Positions 1 through 8,260 of a stretch of DNA of 64,000 nucleotides are shown here, piece after piece. Each line of letters starts with the position of its first letter. Positions within the stretch are counted from its first letter, which is position 1. The notes below the pieces were generated by a model. It searched no databases and was not told where the DNA came from. It was given only the letters and a program-made list of their open reading frames with translations. The stretch comes from CALLVF01 sp964632205 (lineage in GTDB: Bacteria; Patescibacteriota; Microgenomatia; UBA1406; GWC2-37-13), in the NCBI GenBank assembly GCA_964632205.1, contig CAZWBE010000001.1, forward strand, positions 62,001 through 126,000, read 5' to 3'. Both the position numbers and the translations under genes were made by a program.

Positions 1-625
1 ATTTAAGATAAGCCTCGACTGTCAAACCAATTTTTTTTATATCATCAAGAAGATTAGTTAAGCGACGATTTAACTCATCTTCAATAACTAAGTCAGAAAT
101 TTCCAATTTGCTTTCCAAAAGTAGTCTTTCTAAAATTTTATTCAAAAGTTGATGTTTATTTTCCTCCTCATTCTGTTTCTCGCTACCAGCCGTATCTTTC
201 CCCGGCACCCAAATATTGGTTTTTTTTAGCTCTGATTTTATACTTTTTATTATTTCCTTGTAAGCCGGCAGAGTGACTTGAGGGGGTTGAGCAATCGTTA
301 TTTTAATTTCCCAATCTTCAGTAGCTTTAGCTTTTACTAAGTCAATCCTTGGTGAGATAATAGGCGTTAAATTTTCTTTTTTAACAACCTCATCATATAA
401 CCGGGGAATGAGAGATTTTATTATCTCTTCATAAATTAACTGTTGAGAAATGTGTTTTTTTGCTACCTCTTTTGGCACTTTTCCTTTTCTAAAACCAGCC
501 ACCTCAAGATTTTGACGAATCTTGTCAAAAGCTATTTCTTGTTCTTTTTTAATGTCCGCAATAGGAATATGAATAGTGATTTCACATGTTCTTTTAGGAA
601 GGTGGTTAATCTTATAACTATACAT
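1..625 (-). CDS. tig: Trigger factor, N-terminal part (cut by window edge)
   Basis: Reading the minus strand from the ATG at 625 gives an open frame of about 208 codons that runs off the window. It begins MYSYKINHLPKRTCEITIHI, and residues about 43-50 read AGFRKGKV, matching the GFRxGxxP ribosome-docking signature of trigger factor. The family is a ribosome-bound chaperone with peptidyl-prolyl isomerase activity that meets nascent chains at the exit tunnel. The N-terminal ribosome-binding domain and the start of the following region are present; the C-terminal part lies outside. The start is five bases after the stop of the upstream glucosaminidase-like gene, so the two are probably co-transcribed from the consensus promoter at 1369-1397. 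No Shine-Dalgarno is visible. Confidence 0.88.
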   Translation of the reverse strand, partial: MYSYKINHLPKRTCEITIHIPIADIKKEQEIAFDKIRQNLEVAGFRKGKVPKEVAKKHISQQLIYEEIIKSLIPRLYDEVVKKENLTPIISPRIDLVKAKATEDWEIKITIAQPPQVTLPAYKEIIKSIKSELKKTNIWVPGKDTAGSEKQNEEENKHQLLNKILERLLLESKLEISDLVIEDELNRRLTNLLDDIKKIGLTVEAYLK

Positions 626-630
626 ATAGT

Positions 631-1194
631 TTACAATTGTACTGAGTTTTTACTGAAAAACAACAGGATTTTTTCCTCTTCTTGAGCAAATTGATTAATA
701 AAGTATTGAACTCTGATAGCCCAACTAGGACTTTCCGAATATATCTTACCAATAGACCAAAGGTTAGCGACCCCTTGATTAAGATAATTATAACGCAAAC
801 CAGCGCCCACTTTCTCAATTGCCTCGGACCAACTAGAAAAAATAATATAGCCACCGCCCCAGCCAAATGGGTTATATGATCCTGGGTAGATGAAATGACC
901 AAAGGTGGACTCTAATCCGGCAATTGCCGGTAAAAGATAACAGTCAATCTTATATTTGGCACAAACGTTAACAAAATTATCTACTTCTCCTATTAAAGGT
1001 GAATTATATTTTTTTAAAACTTCTTTTATCGCTTTTTTTATCCCGTATGAATTTTGAATGCTACTTTTTAACTCTCTTGTTTTTAAAAGATATTGAAGTT
1101 GAGCGGAATTCTCAGCAACACTTCCGGCTAAAACCAGAGGTGTTTTAAAATAAAAAAGACCTGTAATTATAAGTAATAGGATTAAATTTTTCAT
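631..1194 (-). CDS. Secreted glucosaminidase/lysozyme-like peptidoglycan hydrolase
   Basis: This 187-residue protein has a Sec-type signal peptide: Lys at position 3, a hydrophobic stretch over about residues 4-21, and a likely cleavage after VLA near residue 23. The mature part holds the segment LLPAIAGLESTFG, where the Glu is the expected catalytic acid of the lysozyme-like glucosaminidase fold, followed by SYNPFGWGGG and a Trp/Tyr-rich stretch. This order (ALxxxES, then NxFGxxG) is typical of Mannosyl-glycoprotein endo-beta-N-acetylglucosaminidase-like domains (PF01832 and relatives), which cut peptidoglycan glycan strands. It probably trims the organism's own wall, or that of a host cell. 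It lies five bases upstream of tig. Family assignment is by motif only. Confidence 0.6.
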   Translation of the reverse strand: MKNLILLLIITGLFYFKTPLVLAGSVAENSAQLQYLLKTRELKSSIQNSYGIKKAIKEVLKKYNSPLIGEVDNFVNVCAKYKIDCYLLPAIAGLESTFGHFIYPGSYNPFGWGGGYIIFSSWSEAIEKVGAGLRYNYLNQGVANLWSIGKIYSESPSWAIRVQYFINQFAQEEEKILLFFSKNSVQL

Positions 1195-1318
1195 ATTTTG
1201 ATTTGTTTTTAAAGTTTTACTTAAGTCTTTAATATTTAAAATAAAATCAAAATAAAATTCTTTGGTTGAAATATAGAAAACATTGTAAAAATGTTTTTTA
1301 CGTAAAACCCATAAAAAA

Positions 1319-1359
1319 ATCCTAAAGCTTTTTTCCTGTAAGGAAAAAAACCTTAGGAT
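1319..1359 (-). terminator. Terminator-like hairpin at the start of the transcript
   Basis: The arms 1319-1337 and 1341-1359 are complementary over 19 positions with two mismatches and a 3-base loop. On the minus strand the hairpin is followed by seven T residues, the pattern of an intrinsic terminator. The other strand has no T run, so it is directional. It begins only about three bases after the expected transcription start of the promoter at 1369-1397, so it would end the transcript at roughly 50 bases or act as an attenuator ahead of the glucosaminidase-tig genes. Confidence 0.6.
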
Positions 1360-1368
1360 CTATTAGTT

Positions 1369-1397
1369 ATTATAGCATAATACTATAGGGATGTCAA
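1369..1397 (-). promoter_or_regulatory. Perfect consensus sigma-70-type promoter
   Basis: On the minus strand TTGACA (1392-1397) and TATAAT (1369-1374) are separated by exactly 17 bases; both boxes match the housekeeping consensus in full. The expected start is near 1362. The downstream genes are the glucosaminidase-like gene (start 1194) and tig, which leaves an approximately 170-base leader that opens with the hairpin at 1319-1359. Confidence 0.8.
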
Positions 1398-1454
1398 ATT
1401 TAACTTTTTAATTGGTGATAAAAATCTGTTAAAAAATTAGTTGGGTATTTTGGT

Positions 1455-1460
1455 TATAAT
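1455..1460 (+). promoter_or_regulatory. TATAAT box placed for a leaderless mtaB transcript
   Basis: A perfect TATAAT ends seven bases before the ATG at 1468, so transcription would start at or next to the start codon. No good -35 box is seen at the right distance. Confidence 0.45.
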
Positions 1461-1467
1461 ATTCCTC

Positions 1468-2778
1468 ATGAAAATGACTTTTTTTAGCGAATCTTTTGGT
1501 TGTCGTGTTAATGAGGCTGAGCGTTTGGAGATTAATTTTCAACTGAAAAAAGCCGGTTTTGAATATGATTTTGATAATCCTACCTTTTATATCATCAATA
1601 CCTGTGCTGTCACTCATAAAGCGGAACGAGAAGTAAGGCAGCGTCTTTACCAGATAAAACGAAAGTTTCCCAAAACAAAGCTTGTTATAACTGGCTGTGC
1701 CGCCACTTTTTGGCAAAAAAATCAACTCACTAAAAATTTACCGGTTGATTTAATTATTGAGAATGTCAACAAAGAATTTTTTGTTGAAATAGTCAAAAAT
1801 AGCTTGTTACACCAATCTCCCTACGACCTGCCAGGTCAAAAAGAGAGCTTGGCAACAAGCCAGAAATCGGTTATTTTAAGTAAATTTTTACAATCGCGAA
1901 GGCTTTTGGTAAAAATTCAAGATGGCTGTCATCGATTTTGCACTTTTTGCATTGTTCCTTATTTGCGTGGCATACCTAAGTCGTTAACCATCAACCAGAT
2001 TATAGAAAAGATTAAAAATTTTCAGGGAAAAATTAGTGAAGTAATTTTAACCGCGGTTAATACAGAAGCTTTTGGCTTGGATACCGGTGAAAAATTTATT
2101 GATTTACTTATTTCATTAATTGATCAAACCAATATCGCTCGAATTAGTTTAGGATCAATTCACCCCAACAGCATTGATGATAATTTTTGTCAATTTTATA
2201 AACAATATTTACCCAAAAGACGCCTCGTTGATTTTTTCCATATTCCCATTCAATCAGGCTCCGATAAAATTTTATCCTTAATGAAAAGAGGTTACCGAAG
2301 CGTTGAAATTTTAGAAAAAATTCATTTAATTAAAAATTTAAATCAGTGGGCATTGATAGGAACCGATGTTATTGTCGGTTTTCTTGATGAAGAGGAGGCC
2401 GATTTTGAAAAAACCTATCATTTTTTAACTCAAGCGCCGATAAATAAATTCCACATTTTTCGTTATTCACCAAGGAAAAAAACGGCCGCTTTTTATCTTG
2501 CTAAAAGATTAAAAGAACCAGACGATGTCATAAAGAAAAAAAGGGCTAAATTACTGGCTGATTTGGGTCAAAAAAAATACGAACAATTTCTCCAAAAACA
2601 TATAGGAAAATTTTTCAGTTGTTTACTTCTTGACAAAAAAGATGACCAATTAAGAGAAGGGCTTCTCAGTAATCAAATTCCTGTATTTGTAAAAGAGAAT
2701 AAAACATCAGCTGGTGAAATAAAAAATGTTAAAATTATTGAATTTAAAAAAGGCACTCTTTTTGGTAAAATAGTTTAA
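1468..2778 (+). CDS. mtaB: MtaB-like tRNA methylthiotransferase (radical SAM)
   Basis: The protein has the three-part methylthiotransferase layout. An N-terminal UPF0004 domain carries Cys residues in SFGCRVNEAE, NTCAVTHKA and TGCAATF. A radical SAM core holds CHRFCTFC (CxxxCxxC binding a 4Fe-4S cluster). The C-terminal TRAM-like part ends in GTLFGKIV. The family adds a methylthio group to threonylcarbamoyl-adenosine (MtaB) or isopentenyl-adenosine (MiaB) at tRNA position 37; GCRVNxxE is more MtaB-like. The ATG at 1468 was chosen over an upstream TTG because the protein aligns from MKMTFFSESFGC and a TATAAT sits just before it. The linker ahead of the radical SAM domain, around residues 116-132, is encoded by a palindromic repeat (1817-1860) that also occurs between genes near 57600. 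tRNA-Val follows directly. Confidence 0.85.
   Translation: MKMTFFSESFGCRVNEAERLEINFQLKKAGFEYDFDNPTFYIINTCAVTHKAEREVRQRLYQIKRKFPKTKLVITGCAATFWQKNQLTKNLPVDLIIENVNKEFFVEIVKNSLLHQSPYDLPGQKESLATSQKSVILSKFLQSRRLLVKIQDGCHRFCTFCIVPYLRGIPKSLTINQIIEKIKNFQGKISEVILTAVNTEAFGLDTGEKFIDLLISLIDQTNIARISLGSIHPNSIDDNFCQFYKQYLPKRRLVDFFHIPIQSGSDKILSLMKRGYRSVEILEKIHLIKNLNQWALIGTDVIVGFLDEEEADFEKTYHFLTQAPINKFHIFRYSPRKKTAAFYLAKRLKEPDDVIKKKRAKLLADLGQKKYEQFLQKHIGKFFSCLLLDKKDDQLREGLLSNQIPVFVKENKTSAGEIKNVKIIEFKKGTLFGKIV
1817..1860 (-). repeat. Palindromic repeat copy inside mtaB
   Basis: The 44 bases contain the perfect palindrome GACCTGCCAGGTC (1825-1837) followed by GAGCTTGGCAACAAGC. Their reverse complement aligns with 57593-57637 (GCTCGTTGCCAAGCTC, then GACCTGGCAGGTCGTA, then GGAG), with differences mainly in the short spacer. 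It lies in frame within the variable linker between the two main domains of the methylthiotransferase. Confidence 0.7.
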
Positions 2779-2781
2779 AGA

Positions 2782-2854
2782 GGATCCTTAGCTCAATGGC
2801 AAGAGCGTTCGCTTGACGTGCGAAAGGTTGGAGGTTCGAGTCCTCCAGGATCCA
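2782..2854 (+). tRNA. tRNA-Val (anticodon GAC)
   Basis: A 73-base cloverleaf: acceptor arms GGATCCT and AGGATCC pair, the anticodon stem TTCGC/GCGAA encloses the loop TTGACGT with anticodon GAC, and the T arm contains GGTTCGAGTCC. Discriminator A; CCA is not encoded. It lies between mtaB and thrS. Confidence 0.95.
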
Positions 2855-2920
2855 CTAATATTTAATTACAAAAATATAAAAAGATTATGATTCAAAAAAA
2901 ATTTTCCCCTCTCATCAAAA

Positions 2921-4675
2921 ATGAACAATAATAATCTTGATAATCTACGCCATTCTTGTTCTCATTTGCTAGCAGCAGCGGTTTTAGAACTTTGGCCCAA
3001 AGCACTACTAACTCTTGGTCCGCCAATAAAGGATGGTTATTATTACGATATTGATTTTAAAGATGAAAAAATCTCTGAAAAAGACTTGCCTAAGATTGAA
3101 AAAAAAATGAAAACAATAGTTAAAAGTTGGACAAAATTTCAAAAAATTGAACTTAAGTACGAAGAAGCTTTAAAAATATGGAAAAATAATCCATACAAAT
3201 TGGAATTAATCAATGAGTTAATTAAAAAAGGAGAGAAAATTACCGCCTATCAAGCGGGAAATTTTATTGATCTATGCCGGGGTGGCCATAGCGAAAATCC
3301 TCAAAAAGAATTAAAATATTTCAAACTCCTCTCAATAGCCGGCGCCTACTGGCGGGGTGATGAAAAAAATAAGATGTTAACCAGAATTTATGGCACTTGC
3401 TTTCCCACAAAAAAAGAATTAGACCAATACCTCTGGCAACTTGAGGAGGCAAAAAAAAGGGATCACCGTAAATTAGGTAAATTTTTGGATTTATTCATTA
3501 TTCCTGATGAGGTTGGTCAAGGGCTTTTAATTTGGACGCCGAAAGGAGCCTTTATCCGTCGCCAGATAGAAAATCTGATCATTAACGAACAAAGTAAACG
3601 GGGTTACCAGCATGTTTATACTCCCCATATAGGTAAAAAAAACCTCTGGGTTACCTCTGGTCACTGGGATTTATACCGTGACAAAATGTACTCCCCAATT
3701 AAAATTGATAAAGATGATTATCTTATTAAACCGATGAACTGCCCAATGCATATGATGATTTATAAAAATCATCCTCGCAGCTATCGCGATCTACCATTAC
3801 GTATTGCCGAAAACGCAACCGTTTACCGATATGAACAATCCGGTGAGCTTTCTGGTATGTTGAGAGTCCGTCATATTACCCAAGATGATGCGCATATTTT
3901 TTGTCAAGAAAAACAAGTAGTTGACGAATTCCTTAATGTTTTTGATCTAATCGCTTATCTTTTAAAGGTTTTTAAGATAAATGATTATTATCTTCGTTTA
4001 GGTTTACGCTCCAGTAAAGAAAAGTATTTAGGTAACGACGATAGTTGGTTAAAAGCGGAAAAAGAAATAATTAAAGCGTTACAAAAAAGAAAATTAACTT
4101 ATATTCAAAGTGAAGGTGATGCTGCTTTTTATGGCCCAAAACTTGATGTCATTGTCAAAGACTCCCTTAACCGCGAATGGCAATGCGGGACAATTCAAGT
4201 AGATTTTATGCTCCCAGAAAGATTTAAACTGGAATACACCAACGAAAAAGGCGAATTAGAAAGACCTGTTTTAATCCATCGAGCGCCATTGGGATCGCTT
4301 GAACGTTGGGTTGGTCTTCTCATTGAACATTTCGCCGGTAATTTTCCCCTATGGCTCTCACCTATCCAAACAGTAATCCTACCTGTATCTAACCGAAACA
4401 TAGACTTAGGGCAAAAAGTAAAAAACGAGTTTATAAAATCAGGAATTAGAACCCAGTTAGACGATGATAACAAAACTATTTCTTATAAAATCAGATACTA
4501 TACCTTGCAAAAAATTCCTTACATGATTATAATTGGTGATAAGGAACAAGCCAGTTATGAAAGAGATAAAGTCTATAAATTGTCAGTAAGAAGTAGAGAG
4601 GGTGAAAATTGGAGCATGGTGGATCTTTATGAGTTTATCAAGAAGTTAAAAAAGCAAATTGAGAACTTTTTATAA
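2921..4675 (+). CDS. thrS: Threonyl-tRNA synthetase lacking the TGS domain
   Basis: This class II enzyme charges tRNA-Thr. The 584-residue protein starts almost directly in the editing domain: HSCSH (HxxxH) near residue 11 and CRGGH (CxxxH) near 120 are its metal/catalytic motifs. The catalytic domain follows with MNCPMHMMIYK (zinc Cys), the motif 2 region around RYEQSGELSGMLRVR, and motif 3 around HRAPLGSLERW. The C-terminal anticodon-binding domain includes the PVSNRN and YYTLQKIPYMIIIGDKE region. Bacterial ThrRS usually has about 640 residues because of an N-terminal TGS domain, which is absent here. It heads the classic thrS-infC-rpmI-rplT cluster. The start lacks a Shine-Dalgarno, and I see no T-box leader. 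Confidence 0.95.
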   Translation: MNNNNLDNLRHSCSHLLAAAVLELWPKALLTLGPPIKDGYYYDIDFKDEKISEKDLPKIEKKMKTIVKSWTKFQKIELKYEEALKIWKNNPYKLELINELIKKGEKITAYQAGNFIDLCRGGHSENPQKELKYFKLLSIAGAYWRGDEKNKMLTRIYGTCFPTKKELDQYLWQLEEAKKRDHRKLGKFLDLFIIPDEVGQGLLIWTPKGAFIRRQIENLIINEQSKRGYQHVYTPHIGKKNLWVTSGHWDLYRDKMYSPIKIDKDDYLIKPMNCPMHMMIYKNHPRSYRDLPLRIAENATVYRYEQSGELSGMLRVRHITQDDAHIFCQEKQVVDEFLNVFDLIAYLLKVFKINDYYLRLGLRSSKEKYLGNDDSWLKAEKEIIKALQKRKLTYIQSEGDAAFYGPKLDVIVKDSLNREWQCGTIQVDFMLPERFKLEYTNEKGELERPVLIHRAPLGSLERWVGLLIEHFAGNFPLWLSPIQTVILPVSNRNIDLGQKVKNEFIKSGIRTQLDDDNKTISYKIRYYTLQKIPYMIIIGDKEQASYERDKVYKLSVRSREGENWSMVDLYEFIKKLKKQIENFL

Positions 4676-5195
4676 ACAACCGACCAAAAAAAGAAAATTT
4701 TATTTTATCAATCAGCGAATTCAGGCGAATCAGCTACGGGTAATTGATGAAGAAGGTAAACAATTGGGGATACTTAACAAAGAGGAAGCGCTAAATGAGG
4801 CACAAAAAAGAGACGTTGATCTTGTTTTAATCGCTCCGAAAGCCAACCCTCCGGTCGCTAAACTGATTGAGTTTAACAAATTTCTTTATCAAGAAGAAAA
4901 AAAGGAAAAAGAGGCAAAAAAAGGAATAAAAAAAAGCATTGTTAAAGATTTAAAATTATCATTGTTTATCGCAGCAGCAGATTTAGAACGATTAATAAAT
5001 AAAGGAAAAGAATTTATAAATGAAGGGCATCAATTACGGCTAAACCTGACTTTGAAGGGTAGGGAAAATGCCAAAAAAGAAATGGCTTTTGAATTAGTAA
5101 AAAAATTTATCACAAGCTTAGGAGAAGTTAATGTCTCCAAAGAACCCCGATTAGAAGGAAGAGTCGTGAGGGCGGTCGTCGCCAGAAAAAAATAA
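4659..5195 (+). CDS. infC: Translation initiation factor IF-3
   Basis: The protein matches IF-3: an N-domain with FINQRIQANQLRVIDEEGKQ and GILNKEEALNEAQ, then DLVLIAPKANPPVAKLIEF leading to a basic linker, and a C-domain that binds the 30S platform and keeps subunits apart. The best start is the TTG at 4659, which overlaps thrS by 17 bases; there is no ATG ahead of the conserved N-terminus. Rare starts are known for infC in other bacteria, where IF-3 represses its own translation, so the non-ATG start may be functional. The length of 178 residues is normal. Confidence 0.93.
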   Translation: MRTFYKQPTKKRKFYFINQRIQANQLRVIDEEGKQLGILNKEEALNEAQKRDVDLVLIAPKANPPVAKLIEFNKFLYQEEKKEKEAKKGIKKSIVKDLKLSLFIAAADLERLINKGKEFINEGHQLRLNLTLKGRENAKKEMAFELVKKFITSLGEVNVSKEPRLEGRVVRAVVARKK

Positions 5196-5229
5196 AATAA
5201 AAGATAAAAAAAATTAAATAAAAAATATC

Positions 5230-5421
5230 ATGAAACAAAAAACTAAAAAATCGGCCGTTAAAAGATTTAAAACAACTGCCAGTGGTAAAGTTTTGCATCG
5301 CCATCAGGGTTTTCGTCACCTAAGATCAAAAAAAAACAAAAAGTGGTTGCGGCGGGTAAAACAAATGAAGGAACTAAAAGGAGCGTATAAAAAGAAGCTA
5401 TTAAAAATGTTGGGCAAATAA
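5230..5421 (+). CDS. rpmI: 50S ribosomal protein bL35
   Basis: A 63-residue, very basic protein starting MKQKTKKSAVKRFKTTASGK, which is the typical bL35 N-terminus, with HRHQGFRHLRSKK following. bL35 is a late-assembly protein of the large subunit. It sits between infC and rplT in the conserved order. Spacing to infC is 34 bases, and the leader is A-rich without a Shine-Dalgarno. Confidence 0.93.
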   Translation: MKQKTKKSAVKRFKTTASGKVLHRHQGFRHLRSKKNKKWLRRVKQMKELKGAYKKKLLKMLGK

Positions 5422-5520
5422 TTCCAAATTTTTAAATTGGTTTATCGTCTATTTAAAAATGCTTGAATAATAAAAATCATAATTATTAAAAGTTAACTTA
5501 AGTAAAAGCTTTTTAAAAAT

Positions 5521-5865
5521 ATGGTTCGGGTTAAATCAGGGATTTTAACCAAAAAAAAGCATAAAAAAGTCCTTAAATTAGCTAAGGGTTATTGGATGAC
5601 ACGGCATAAACAATTTAAGAAAGCCAAAGAAGCTGTTCTTCATGCGGGAGAATATGCTTATGCCGGAAGAAAGCAAAAAAAAAGAGACTTTCGGCGTCTA
5701 TGGATCATCCGTCTCAATGCCGCTGTTAGAGAATTAGGATTAACTTATAACCGATTTATCGATCTTTTAAAGTCAAAACAAATCGGTCTTGATAGAAAAA
5801 TATTGGCTCAGATTGCCGTTGAGCATCCGACAATTTTTAAAAAAATCGTTGAAGGCTTAAAATAA
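5521..5865 (+). CDS. rplT: 50S ribosomal protein bL20
   Basis: A 114-residue basic protein with the conserved bL20 pattern: MVRVKSGILTKKKHKKVLKL, then GYWMTRHKQFKKAKEAVLHAGEY across two lines of helix, and RRLWIIRLNAAVRELGLTYN in the C-terminal globular part. It is needed early in 50S assembly and represses its own operon in other bacteria. The 99 bases between rpmI and rplT are AT-rich; I see only a weak hairpin just after rpmI. Confidence 0.94.
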   Translation: MVRVKSGILTKKKHKKVLKLAKGYWMTRHKQFKKAKEAVLHAGEYAYAGRKQKKRDFRRLWIIRLNAAVRELGLTYNRFIDLLKSKQIGLDRKILAQIAVEHPTIFKKIVEGLK

Positions 5866-5899
5866 AATAATAAAAAAAAGCTTTAACTATCAGAAGGCG

Positions 5900-8260
5900 T
5901 TATGGTGTAGGAGAAGGCGAAAGAGAAGGAGTTAAAGTAGGAGTTAAAGGAGGAGTTAAAAAAGGCGTATTGGTTGGTAAAAGTAAGGTAGGGATAAGCG
6001 TCGGTGAAGGTTGGTCTTCAAATTTATAATCAGAGACTTCAGTTGGTGGGTGATATTTATCATCTTTTTGCTCTTTTAACCAAAGATTGATTGCCTCCTG
6101 CCAGCGATTGATGCCATCAGTTGAAAGAGGGTCAACTTCTGTTATAACAATATATTCTTTCTCTTCGAACTCTCCTTTTTTAATCTCATCCTCATTAGCT
6201 AATTTACCATTTTTTTTGGAAATTTTTAATTTTTTATAAAAAGGCGAAATTTCTTTTGGCTGGGTTCCTTCAATAAAATATTCAGAACGGGTTGGATAAC
6301 CATCTTTAGGAAGTCCGCCTAAATAAGCATCAATAATTATTGCCTTGACTCTATCAGGTTTTTCAGGAATTCCATCATCGTATTCTTTCAAAAGCTCTCC
6401 CATTAGCCGATAAAAAATAGGGGAGGCGCCGGTGGCGCCGGAGGCAATCTGTGGATCCATTTTTGAATTATCGTTGTTACCAACCCAAACGCCAACCGTG
6501 ATCGCTTTGGTGTAGCCAACCACCCAATTATCTCTTTTATCATCAGTTGTGCCTGTTTTTACCGCCACTGTTTTACCGGGAATATTTAAATAGGATCGAG
6601 GCCCAAAAACCTCTAACCGGGCATTATTATCAGCAAGAATGTGTGAAATAAGGAATGCTACCTCGGGTGAAAGGACTCTTTTTTCTTTTGTTTTAATCTT
6701 TTTAAAGATTATTTTTCCTTGAAAATTAACCACCTCCAAAATAGCCGAAGTTTCCTTTTTTATTCCTCCGGTAGCCAAAGAGGAAAAGGCGGCGGTGAGA
6801 TCAAGCAAAGTTGTTTCACCACCGCCTAAAGTTATCGCTAAACCAAAACGATTTAAATTTTCCTCCGTGGGAGCAAATTGGTTTAAACCCATCTCATTGG
6901 CTTTTTTAAGAAAGTCGCGAATGCCTACCATCGCTAACATCTTTACCGCCGGAATATTTATTGAGTTGCCAAGAGCAAAACGGATTTGTATTGGTCCCCT
7001 AAATTTGCCGTCATAATTAACAGGAATGTAAGGTTTATCACCCAAACGGCCGCTGGTAAATTCAGTTTTAACATCCATTAAAACGGTTGCCGGCGTGTAA
7101 CCTTTTTCAAAAGCAACCGCATAAGTAATCGGCTTAACGACACTACCTGGTTGGCGAAGACCTAAAGCGGCATTAAATTTCCCGAACTTCTCGTCATTGA
7201 AATCATAACTTCCCACCATAGCCAAAATTTCTCCTGTTTTTGAATCGATAACGACAATAGCGCCATTGGTGACGTTGTAACCGGTTAATTTCTTAATTTC
7301 CTCTTTTAAAATCTTTTCAGCGATTTGTTGCACTTTTAAAGACAGAGTGGTTTTAATTTTTACTCCCGAATCAATTAATTTTGGTCCAAATTCTCTCTCC
7401 AGTTGATCTCTAACATAAAAAACAAAATGAGGAGCATTAATAGCCAAATGGGGAGCTGTAAATTTTATTCTTTCAATCTCTTTCACTGCTTTTATTTCTT
7501 CCTCTCGAGAAATATATTTATCCTCACGCATTCGCCGAAGAACATCTTTTGTCCTTCCTTTCCAAGCATCATTTTTGCCAATAAAGGGAGAATAATAACT
7601 TGGTCTTTGGGGTAAACCAGCTAATATCGCTGATTCAACCAAACTAAGTTCGCTTACTTTCTTTCCAAAATATCCCATTGAGGCTGTTCCTACACCCCAA
7701 AAAGTTCCTCCATATGGTGATTCATTAAGGTACATTTCCAATATTTGATCCTTAGTGTACCTTCGCTCTACCTCAAAAGCCAGAATCATCTCTTTAATTT
7801 TTCGGGATAGATTACGACGCGAGTCGAGAAGAACATTTTTAATTAATTGTTGAGTGATAGTTGACCCTCCTTCCAAACGTCTTTTAAGAATAATATTGGC
7901 AAAAGCGCGAATAATTCCCAATTGAGAGATGCCTTTGTGTTGATAAAAATTTTTATCCTCAATAGCAATGGTCGCTTTTTTTAACTGATCGGGAATTTCA
8001 TTGAATTTAACAGGAATCCGATTTTTATCTTTATACATTTCATACAGAATTTTTCCTTCGCGGTCAAAAAACACCGTTGAAGAAGCAGATGTCGACAGTT
8101 TACCGGGAGAAGGAAGATCTTTCGCGTACCAAGCAAAAAGAAAAAAGGCTAATAAAAATCCCAAAAGCAGTGCCACCATAACAAAAATTAATCCTTTTAT
8201 TAGAAGTTTTTGCCGTAAATATTGTCGGCGTAGCTGTAAACGGCGCGATTCAAATGTCAT
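5900..8260 (-). CDS. Class A penicillin-binding protein (PBP1A-like)
   Basis: A 786-residue bifunctional wall synthase. After a basic N-terminus a single membrane helix lies at about residues 21-46. The GT51 glycosyltransferase domain shows EDKNFYQHKGIS with its catalytic Glu, and GGSTITQQLIKN. The transpeptidase domain has SxxK in PGSVVKP, SxN in GNSIN and KTGTT before DNWVVGYT. It polymerises and cross-links peptidoglycan outside the membrane. The C-terminal 40 residues or so are rich in Pro, Thr and Ser and probably form an extended tail. It is convergent with rplT (34 bases between stops). No partner genes are adjacent on the same strand. Confidence 0.93.
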   Translation of the reverse strand: MTFESRRLQLRRQYLRQKLLIKGLIFVMVALLLGFLLAFFLFAWYAKDLPSPGKLSTSASSTVFFDREGKILYEMYKDKNRIPVKFNEIPDQLKKATIAIEDKNFYQHKGISQLGIIRAFANIILKRRLEGGSTITQQLIKNVLLDSRRNLSRKIKEMILAFEVERRYTKDQILEMYLNESPYGGTFWGVGTASMGYFGKKVSELSLVESAILAGLPQRPSYYSPFIGKNDAWKGRTKDVLRRMREDKYISREEEIKAVKEIERIKFTAPHLAINAPHFVFYVRDQLEREFGPKLIDSGVKIKTTLSLKVQQIAEKILKEEIKKLTGYNVTNGAIVVIDSKTGEILAMVGSYDFNDEKFGKFNAALGLRQPGSVVKPITYAVAFEKGYTPATVLMDVKTEFTSGRLGDKPYIPVNYDGKFRGPIQIRFALGNSINIPAVKMLAMVGIRDFLKKANEMGLNQFAPTEENLNRFGLAITLGGGETTLLDLTAAFSSLATGGIKKETSAILEVVNFQGKIIFKKIKTKEKRVLSPEVAFLISHILADNNARLEVFGPRSYLNIPGKTVAVKTGTTDDKRDNWVVGYTKAITVGVWVGNNDNSKMDPQIASGATGASPIFYRLMGELLKEYDDGIPEKPDRVKAIIIDAYLGGLPKDGYPTRSEYFIEGTQPKEISPFYKKLKISKKNGKLANEDEIKKGEFEEKEYIVITEVDPLSTDGINRWQEAINLWLKEQKDDKYHPPTEVSDYKFEDQPSPTLIPTLLLPTNTPFLTPPLTPTLTPSLSPSPTP

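Noticed and set aside
2855..2920. T-box leader for thrS or proS
   Set aside because: The leaders are too short and show no T-box consensus or specifier stem.
4195..4473. Antisense open frame within thrS
   Set aside because: Shadow of the thrS codons; no start signal or recognisable protein.
5422..5520. Terminator between rpmI and rplT
   Set aside because: The hairpin CCAAATTTTTAAATTGG is weak and lacks a proper T run; the two genes are normally co-transcribed.
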